From: Acidobacteriota bacterium
Lineage (GTDB): Bacteria; Actinomycetota; Actinomycetes; Actinomycetales; Microbacteriaceae
Length of the DNA: 38,236 nt
Reading direction: 5' to 3'
Assembly: GCA_019351995.1 (NCBI GenBank)
Contig: JABBOD010000027.1
Location: forward strand, 1 to 38,236
This document shows positions 33,067 through 38,236 of the stretch, in pieces (position 1 is the stretch's first letter; each line of letters begins with the position of its first letter). The notes under the pieces were generated by a model. The model did no database searches and was not told the origin of the DNA. It saw nothing but the letters and a program-made list of their open reading frames with translations. The position numbers were made by a program, and so were the translations under genes.

Positions 33067-33989
33067 CGCTGCCACCTCGACGCTCGCCGCTGCAACAGCC
33101 CATAGCCCGACATGAGCAGGACCATGACGATCACCATGCCCAGCGCGAGCACGCCCGCGACGTTGGCGATTCCCACGACCGTCTCACTGCTGGTGGCCTG
33201 CTTGATGGCCAACGGGATGATGCCGCCTTGGGAGATCAGCGCGGCTGCCGTGGCATAGGACGAGAAGGCGTTCGCGAACAACAAGATCATGCTGCCGAAG
33301 AAGGCGGGCGCGAGGATCGGCATCGCAATGCGGGTCCAGTAGGTGAACCGCGTGCCGCCGAGAGTGGCGTTGGCTTCCCCCCATGTCGTCTTCAGACCCT
33401 CCATCGCGGGCATGAACGTCAACACCATGAGCGGAACCTGGAAGTAGAGATAGGGGATCGTCAAGCCCGGCACCTGGTAGAGCAGGGTGCCGTTCGTGCC
33501 GAAGTGGTTGAGGGGGTTCTGGAGCCAGCCCGCCTGCTCGAGGAGCTTGGTGAGCAGACCCTCCGTCCCGATCAGCGCGATGAAGGCGAAGGCGAGCATC
33601 ACCCCGCCGAACTGGGCGAGCACGCTGCTTGCCGAGTCGACGACGGATCGGAGCACGCCATCTGGTTTGGTACCCATCAGGGCGAAACAGATGATCGAAC
33701 CGGCCACGGCGCCGACGACCGCGGTCACGGCGGAGACACCGAAGGAGGCGATGAACTGATTGAGGATCTGCGGCTGGGTCAGCGCCTTCAGGTTGGCGAA
33801 GGTGAACACACCGTTGCTGTCGAAGAAGCCGCTCGCGACCGCGATGATCGCAGGGACAGCGAGGAACAGCACGACGTAGACCAGGAAGGGCAGGAGGCCC
33901 AGCCACACCGCACGTGGGCGCCGGGTCCGTGAGGACCCGGCGCCGCGCGTGGTGGTGGCTGGCGCGGAAGGAGCAGCGACAGTCGTCAT
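33063..33989 (-). CDS. ABC importer permease 1 (likely phosphonate-type)
   Basis: 308 residues from ATG 33989, eight bases after the binding-protein stop; a start ten codons upstream is possible. The protein has a Thr/Arg-rich N-terminus, a first helix (LLPFLVYVVLFLAVPAIIAV) and five more. The coupling loop is GEANATLGGTRFTYWTRIAMPIL. It is the usual larger partner of a two-permease importer. Confidence 0.9.
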   Translation of the reverse strand: MTTVAAPSAPATTTRGAGSSRTRRPRAVWLGLLPFLVYVVLFLAVPAIIAVASGFFDSNGVFTFANLKALTQPQILNQFIASFGVSAVTAVVGAVAGSIICFALMGTKPDGVLRSVVDSASSVLAQFGGVMLAFAFIALIGTEGLLTKLLEQAGWLQNPLNHFGTNGTLLYQVPGLTIPYLYFQVPLMVLTFMPAMEGLKTTWGEANATLGGTRFTYWTRIAMPILAPAFFGSMILLFANAFSSYATAAALISQGGIIPLAIKQATSSETVVGIANVAGVLALGMVIVMVLLMSGYGLLQRRASRWQR

Positions 33990-33997
33990 GAGTGCGA

Positions 33998-35146
33998 TCA
34001 GCCGATGGCTGCTGCCCACTTCGAGTTCAGAAGTGCGCCCGCCGTGGTGGCCTGGGCGGCCGTCAGCTGGACGAAGTCCTTCGGCGGCTCACCGACCGTC
34101 GTGAGGGTCTGCTGGTCGACCGTCTTGGCAGCGATCATCGCCTGCAGGGTCGCCGGGTACGCGCCGGCGGCGAGGTACAGGTTCTGCACCTCGGGGCTGT
34201 AGAGGTACTCCTCCCAGAGGCGGGCGGCCGCGGGGTGCGGGGCGTCCACGTTGATGGCCTGGTTGTAGTACGAGCCGAGCGCGGTGCCGGGCAGCACGAC
34301 CGTCTTGTAGTCCGGGTTGCCCGAGGCTCCGCCGGCCGCGCCCCACGCGAGGTTGTTGTACGACCACTGGATGACGACGGGCGTCTCACCCGAGGCGACC
34401 GTCGCCTGCGTCGGCGTCACGGCGAGGAAGTTGCCCGCCTTCTTCAGCTTGGAGAAGAAGTCGAGGCCGGGCTGGATGTTGTCGGCCGATCCGCCGCTCT
34501 GCAATGCAGCCAGGTAGACCGCACTCGCGGCCTCGTTCGCCTGGGTGGGGTTGCCCTTGATGGCGACCTTGCCCTGGTACGCCGAGCCGAGGAGGTCATT
34601 GATCGACTTCGGCGCGGTCTTGATGACCTTGCTGTCGTATCCGATCGACATCAGGCCGCTGTAGTCGTAGTACCAGGCGCCAGACGCGTCCTTGAACTGG
34701 GCGGGGATGTCGGCCCAGTTCTTCACCTTGTACGGCGCGACCAGGTTGAGGTTCTGCTGCAGGACGGCGGTGCCGATGTCGAAGACGTCGGGAGCGGTGT
34801 CCTGCCCCTTCTGCGCCTTGGCGGCCGAGACCTCATCGGCCGAAGACCCGTCGGGGTTGGCGGAGTTGATGGTGATCTTCGGGTACTTCTTCTTGAAGCC
34901 GTCGATGATCGCGCCGTAGTTCGCCCATGACGGCGGAAGGGTGATCACGTTCAGTTGCCCCTCGGCGTTGGCCGCCGCGACAAGACCGTCGATGCCGCCG
35001 AAATCCTGCGCACTGGTCGCCTTGGCCGCGACGGCCTTGGTGATCCCCGAGGTGGTCGTGCTGCTGCCGGCGGTGCCGGCGCACGCGGTGAGCGCGAACG
35101 CCGCAACCGCGAGCACCGCGGTTCCGACGAGAAAACGCTTCTTCAT
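33998..35146 (-). CDS. ABC importer substrate-binding lipoprotein (likely phosphonate-type)
   Basis: 382 residues. A lipoprotein signal peptide (MKKRFLVGTAVLAVAAFALTAC, cleaved before C22) is followed by a Ser/Thr linker and a class F-type solute-binding fold resembling spermidine, iron and 2-aminoethylphosphonate binders: LNVITLPPSWANYGAIIDGF, VFDIGTAVLQQNLNLVAPY, AWYYDYSGLMSIGYD, VVIQWSYNNLAWG and HPAAARLWEEYLYSPEVQ. The substrate cannot be read from sequence. ATG 35146 has a GGGAAAGGG tract some 11 bases upstream. It leads the importer genes and follows the FAD oxidoreductase gene after 159 bases, which contain three GGGGCGGT copies. Confidence 0.9.
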   Translation of the reverse strand: MKKRFLVGTAVLAVAAFALTACAGTAGSSTTTSGITKAVAAKATSAQDFGGIDGLVAAANAEGQLNVITLPPSWANYGAIIDGFKKKYPKITINSANPDGSSADEVSAAKAQKGQDTAPDVFDIGTAVLQQNLNLVAPYKVKNWADIPAQFKDASGAWYYDYSGLMSIGYDSKVIKTAPKSINDLLGSAYQGKVAIKGNPTQANEAASAVYLAALQSGGSADNIQPGLDFFSKLKKAGNFLAVTPTQATVASGETPVVIQWSYNNLAWGAAGGASGNPDYKTVVLPGTALGSYYNQAINVDAPHPAAARLWEEYLYSPEVQNLYLAAGAYPATLQAMIAAKTVDQQTLTTVGEPPKDFVQLTAAQATTAGALLNSKWAAAIG

Positions 35147-35193
35147 GGAATGTGTTCCCTTTCCCAGGCAACGCCCTCGGTCGGCCGCGCTGT

Positions 35194-35287
35194 GGGGCGG
35201 TCTGTGGGATCCCGGGGGCGGTCCGGAGGACAGACTCCGCTGCCCGGGTTACACGATGGACAAAGCCAGGTGAACGATCGGGGCGGT
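35194..35287. repeat. Three GGGGCGGT direct repeats upstream of the importer genes
   Basis: GGGGCGGT occurs at 35194-35201, 35215-35222 and 35280-35287, all in one direction; the first two are 21 bases (two helical turns) apart. They fill much of the gap between the oxidoreductase and the binding protein, and could be regulator sites or chance in GC-rich DNA. No clear promoter hexamers were found here. Confidence 0.35.
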
Positions 35288-35305
35288 TCAGAAGTCCGTG
35301 TGGTG

Positions 35306-36463
35306 TCAGAACGTGCTGAAGGTCTTCTCGGCGAGCCCCAGGGAAATGGTCATGCCGACGCCGCTGGTGACGATCGCCACGGTGACGCCGGGCGTCGGCT
35401 CGGCGATGAGGAACGGCTGACGAGCGCTCGACGCGTAGACGCCCTGCCAGCGTTCCACGACCGTCAGCTCCACTCCGAGCACGCGCGTGACGGCGTCCAG
35501 GAGGGTGTCGGTGGTCGAGTCCGCGAGGAACGGTGGCTGGGTGAGGTCGTAGTGGTGGGAGTCGCCGACGATCACAGTGCCGTCCGGGCGCTGCGTGAAC
35601 ATGACATTGGCCACGATGTCGAGGAGCTCCGGATGCTCGGCCGCCATCTCGACGGCCAGAGCGGTCGCGGCATCCGTCTCGGAGAACGCCGGATACCGCA
35701 GCATCGAGGTGCCGGTCAGCACGGCCGGTGCGAGGCGGAACCCGGCCGGCGCCGTCACCCGCGCCATCTGCAGGGCGCAGCGTTCGACCCGGTGCTCGTC
35801 GGCGATCTCCGGGTACAGCAGATCGAGGTCGTGCCCGACGCAGACGATGGTGCGCGCGGCTCGGAACTCACCCCGGCTGGTGTGTACGACGCCGTCCGCG
35901 GCGCCGAGGAAGCTGGTGCGCCAGTGGAAGGTGACTCCGGGTTGCTCGGCCAGCCAGGCCGCCAGCGCTCCGACCGCCTCGCGTGGGTCGACCCGGAGGT
36001 CATCCCGCAGGAATGCTCCCCCTCGGATCGCCGGATCGGATGCGGCACCGAGGTGCGCCCGGACCTCACCCTCCGTGAGCAACCGCACCTGGCCGGCGTC
36101 GCGGGAGGCGGAGAGTTCCTCCAACACGGCGGACTCCGCGGCCGTGCGAGCAATCGCGAGCGCGCCAGACTCGACGCGGAAGAAGTCGGCTCGCGAGCCG
36201 TAGCGCAGCCACTTCTCGCGCGCCACCAGCGCCAGCTCGAGCAGTTCGCCGGTCTGCGCCGTGATGCAGGCATGCCCGAAGTTGCGGATCGAGGCGCCGA
36301 CCGCGCGGGCATCCCGTTCGATGATCGTCACCGTGAGTCCACGTTCGAATGCGGCAATGGCGTGCGAGAGGCCCGCAATGCCGGCCCCCACGACGAGGAC
36401 GTCGGAAACGGCGACGTCGGAAACGGCGACGTCGGAGCTGTGTGCAGTGTTCATCGTCGGCAC
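35306..36463 (-). CDS. FAD-dependent oxidoreductase of the TIGR03364 type
   Basis: 385 residues in the DAO (amino-acid oxidase-like) fold. The FAD motif is VVGAGIAGLSHA (24-35), with ERD at the end of strand two. RAVGASIRNFGHACITAQTGELLELALVAREKWL (53-86) matches the conserved block of the family TIGR03364 (recalled), which is found beside phosphonate importers and phosphonatase-like HADs. Family members have been reported or proposed to oxidise aminoethylphosphonate-type amines, giving an aldehyde the HAD can split; this is an inference for this gene. The N-terminus contains a 15-bp tandem repeat that gives SDVAVSDVAVSDV. GTG 36463 and ATG 36454 are both possible starts. Confidence 0.85.
   Translation of the reverse strand: MPTMNTAHSSDVAVSDVAVSDVLVVGAGIAGLSHAIAAFERGLTVTIIERDARAVGASIRNFGHACITAQTGELLELALVAREKWLRYGSRADFFRVESGALAIARTAAESAVLEELSASRDAGQVRLLTEGEVRAHLGAASDPAIRGGAFLRDDLRVDPREAVGALAAWLAEQPGVTFHWRTSFLGAADGVVHTSRGEFRAARTIVCVGHDLDLLYPEIADEHRVERCALQMARVTAPAGFRLAPAVLTGTSMLRYPAFSETDAATALAVEMAAEHPELLDIVANVMFTQRPDGTVIVGDSHHYDLTQPPFLADSTTDTLLDAVTRVLGVELTVVERWQGVYASSARQPFLIAEPTPGVTVAIVTSGVGMTISLGLAEKTFSTF
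36398..36436. repeat. 15-bp in-frame tandem repeat in the oxidoreductase N-terminus
   Basis: GACGTCGGAAACGGC occurs twice in a row (36398-36412, 36413-36427) and partly again (36428-36436). On the minus strand it encodes repeated SDVAV pentapeptides just before the FAD-binding strand. Confidence 0.85.
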
Positions 36464-36543
36464 TCTGGCCCGCGAAGCCCAGGCGCAGCAAGCCGATCGG
36501 CCGCTCGTCGCCGGATGTTCACCCTCCCGTTGCCGGAACCGGT

Positions 36544-36549
36544 CATGAT
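36544..36549 (+). promoter_or_regulatory. Possible leaderless -10 CATGAT of the phosphonatase-like gene
   Basis: CATGAT, then CGCCTG, then ATG 36556. Only the first base departs from TANNNT. Confidence 0.4.
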
Positions 36550-36555
36550 CGCCTG

Positions 36556-37236
36556 ATGATCGACCTCGTTGCCCTCGACATGGCAGGAACCACCATCGAT
36601 GACCATGGCGCCGTCTACGTCGCCTTGCGGCGATGCGTGGAAGAGACCGGCGCGAACGTCGATCCCACGGACCTGCAGCACTGGATGGGCACCGACAAGG
36701 TGGAGGCGATCGGCGCGCTCATGCGGCTCGGCCACGTTCCGGCCCCTGACGCCGCCGTGCAGGCCGCTTTCGGCCGTTTCCACACCCTGCTCGTCGAGTT
36801 CTACCGCGACACCCCGCCCGTGGCGCTCCCGGGAGTCGAAGATGCCCTCGCCATCCTGCGGGATCGTGGCGTCAAGGTGGCGCTGACCACCGGCTTCGAC
36901 GACACGGTCGCCGTCCCGCTGCTCGACTCACTCGGCTGGAAAGTCGGCGCGGGCGAACTGCTGGATGCGGTGGTCACCACCTCGCACGTGCGCAGCGGAC
37001 GCCCAGCCCCCTACCTCATCCACCACGCCATGGAACTGACGGGTGTCGGCGACGTGCGTCGCGTCCTGGCCGCGGGTGACACCATCGTCGACCTGCAGGC
37101 CGCCTGCAACGCCGGGGCGATCGCGGTCGGGGTGACGACGGGGGCGCTCTCGCGCGACGAACTGGAGCGGCATCCGCACGACTACGTGCTCGACGGGGTC
37201 GTGCAGATCCCCGAGCTGGAGGAAGCGCGCGTCTGA
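36556..37236 (+). CDS. Phosphonatase-like HAD hydrolase
   Basis: 226 residues from ATG 36556; upstream codons in frame lack family similarity. Motif I reads DMAGTT, with nucleophile D8 and Ala at position 10; this DxA form is the mark of the phosphonoacetaldehyde hydrolase (PhnX) branch, where most HADs have DxD. K48 in WMGTDKVEA lines up by eye with the Schiff-base lysine of PhnX in its MGLLK segment. Motif II is LTTGF (109-113), SGRPAPYLIHHAME (147-160) parallels the PhnX GRP block, and motif IV is AAGDTIVDLQAACNAG. It likely cleaves the C-P bond of phosphonoacetaldehyde or a close relative. It diverges from the FAD oxidoreductase. No PhnW aminotransferase is nearby. Confidence 0.88.
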   Translation: MIDLVALDMAGTTIDDHGAVYVALRRCVEETGANVDPTDLQHWMGTDKVEAIGALMRLGHVPAPDAAVQAAFGRFHTLLVEFYRDTPPVALPGVEDALAILRDRGVKVALTTGFDDTVAVPLLDSLGWKVGAGELLDAVVTTSHVRSGRPAPYLIHHAMELTGVGDVRRVLAAGDTIVDLQAACNAGAIAVGVTTGALSRDELERHPHDYVLDGVVQIPELEEARV

Positions 37237-37282
37237 CGCCCCGCGAGTCCCGGAGCCCCGGCACGGCGTCGGCTGTGCTCGC

Positions 37283-37288
37283 TACAGT
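37283..37288 (+). promoter_or_regulatory. Leaderless -10 hexamer TACAGT of the YcaQ-like gene
   Basis: TACAGT, then CGAGCA, then GTG 37295. The hexamer lies 46 bases after the phosphonatase-like stop. Confidence 0.55.
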
Positions 37289-37294
37289 CGAGCA

Positions 37295-38236
37295 GTGGCC
37301 GACACGATCTCCCCGGCGAGCGCGCGCCGAATCGCGCTGGCGGCTCAGGGCTTCGGCACGCCCCGCCCACAGCTGGTCGGCACACGCCAGCTGAATCTCC
37401 TGTTCGAGCGGCTGGGCCTGCTGCAGATCGACTCGGTGAACGTGTTCGAGCGCAGCCACTACCTGCCGGTTTTCGCGCGCCTCGGCAGCTACGACAAGGC
37501 GTTGCTCGACGCGCTCACGTTCGCCGGTCGGGGACGATACACCGAGTATCTCGCGCACGAGGCGACCTTCATCCCGATCGCCGACTACCCGCTGTTCGAT
37601 TTCCGTCGACAACGGCTGCGCGTCAAGTACGGCCGCGAAGCCTGGGTGCAGAGCAACCGGCCGATGATGGACTGGCTGCTGAACGAGCTCGCCGAGAAGG
37701 GCCCCCTTCCCGCGAGCCGCTTCGAGCACGTCGAGAACGTGCGCAAGGGGCCGTGGTGGGGCTGGAGCGACGTCAAGCTCGGCCTGGAGTACCTCTTCAC
37801 CTGGGGCGAGGTGGTGTCAGCCGGCAGGCGCAACTTCGAGCGTGTCTACGCGCTGCCGGAACACGTGATGGCGCCGACACTGCGTGACCTCCAGATTCCC
37901 CCGGATATCGCGGTGCGCGAGTTGGTGCGGCGCGCTTCGCGGGCACTGGGGATCGGCACGCTGGCCCACATCGCCGACTACTACCGGCTGCTCGTCGCCG
38001 AGACGAAGCCCGCGATCCAGGACCTGGTGGATGCTGGCGAGCTGCGCCCCGTCACCGTGCCGGGCTGGCCAGCGCCGGCATTCCTGCACGCCCAGGCACG
38101 CATCCCCCGCCGCATCGAGACTGCGGCGCTGCTGTCGCCGTTCGACCCGATCGTGTGGGAACGCTCGCGCGCACTGACGATGTTCGGCTTTCACTATCGG
38201 ATCGAGATCTACACGCCCGCGCCGAAGCGGATCTTC
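37295..38236 (+). CDS. YcaQ-like winged-helix DNA glycosylase family protein (3' end outside window)
   Basis: 314 codons are open from GTG 37295 to the window edge. Family blocks: ARRIALAAQGF, LGLLQIDSVNVFERSHYLP (the QID glutamine and aspartate used by YcaQ/AlkX and AlkZ glycosylases), EYLAHEATFIPIADYPL, and the C-terminal SPFDPIVWERSRALTMFGFHYRIEIYTPAPKR. The stop should follow within a few tens of codons, as the family is about 400 residues. YcaQ unhooks interstrand DNA crosslinks caused by alkylating agents; the same fold includes AlkZ of antibiotic clusters. No biosynthetic genes are near, so general DNA repair is likelier than self-resistance. Confidence 0.88.
   Translation, partial: MADTISPASARRIALAAQGFGTPRPQLVGTRQLNLLFERLGLLQIDSVNVFERSHYLPVFARLGSYDKALLDALTFAGRGRYTEYLAHEATFIPIADYPLFDFRRQRLRVKYGREAWVQSNRPMMDWLLNELAEKGPLPASRFEHVENVRKGPWWGWSDVKLGLEYLFTWGEVVSAGRRNFERVYALPEHVMAPTLRDLQIPPDIAVRELVRRASRALGIGTLAHIADYYRLLVAETKPAIQDLVDAGELRPVTVPGWPAPAFLHAQARIPRRIETAALLSPFDPIVWERSRALTMFGFHYRIEIYTPAPKRIF

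Noticed and set aside
32180..33103. Long extension of the importer ATPase frame (671 residues)
   Set aside because: It covers the permease gene out of frame; ATG 32179 has the ATGA overlap and the normal family start.
1..38236. tRNA, rRNA, CRISPR, transposase, integrase, prophage or origin features
   Set aside because: None was recognised on reading both strands; weak or divergent small RNAs cannot be excluded without covariance models.

Overview
The window is high-GC DNA (roughly two thirds G+C by eye) with GTG and ATG starts, many leaderless genes, and actinobacterial families such as DUF4307, DUF4245, DUF6264, class II fructose bisphosphatase and a PIN-PhoH ATPase. It most resembles a chromosome of the family Microbacteriaceae (inference from gene content and order). 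No rRNA, tRNA, CRISPR array, transposase or phage gene was seen. Genes are packed tightly, and no stretch longer than 300 bases lacks a gene.

Layout. 1-5509: the tail of an unknown gene, a geranylgeranyl-reductase-family flavoenzyme, a HAD hydrolase on the minus strand that sits between two copies of a 43-bp direct repeat, a gamma-glutamyltransferase-like Ntn hydrolase, and RmuC. 5506-9913: a TetR-type repressor, its palindromic operator and a heterodimeric ABC exporter with one degenerate ATP site. 9914-12229: a large palindromic repeat, then divergent glpX and fba, encoding gluconeogenic and glycolytic enzymes of fructose-1,6-bisphosphate. 12278-16394: a minus-strand run of ispH, a DUF6264 membrane protein, a histidine kinase and a partner kinase-like protein that lost its phospho-accepting His; no response regulator is adjacent. 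16467-20752: a plus-strand run of xseA, xseB, DUF4245, carbonic anhydrase and fumC. 20798-25523: a prepilin-peptidase-like protein, an MFS transporter, a PIN-PhoH ATPase and a class V aminotransferase-fold enzyme. 25573-28557: uppS, a hemolysin III family protein, a small membrane protein, DUF4307 and greA. 28666-31078: ilvA and an AI-2E family transporter. 31088-37236: a four-gene ABC importer, an FAD oxidoreductase and a divergent phosphonatase-like HAD, together a likely phosphonate uptake and breakdown locus. 37295-end: a YcaQ-like protein cut by the window edge.

Much of 12.2-31 kb matches, from memory, the conserved Mycobacterium tuberculosis neighbourhood Rv1080c-Rv1110 (greA, DUF4307, mca, small membrane protein, hemolysin III, cis-prenyltransferase, phoH2, fum, glpX, DUF4245, AI-2E, xseBA, ispH). 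The notable absence is mca, the mycothiol conjugate amidase, from its expected place between the small membrane protein and DUF4307.

A recurring regulatory theme is a TANNNT-type -10 hexamer placed exactly six bases before the start codon, which predicts leaderless mRNAs for about a dozen genes. In two live cases, and one apparently relict case, the TAG stop codon of the preceding gene forms the first half of that hexamer. The strongest candidates for follow-up are this stop-codon/promoter fusion, the HAD gene between direct repeats, the kinase/pseudokinase pair, the phosphonate locus without a transaminase, and the missing mca.
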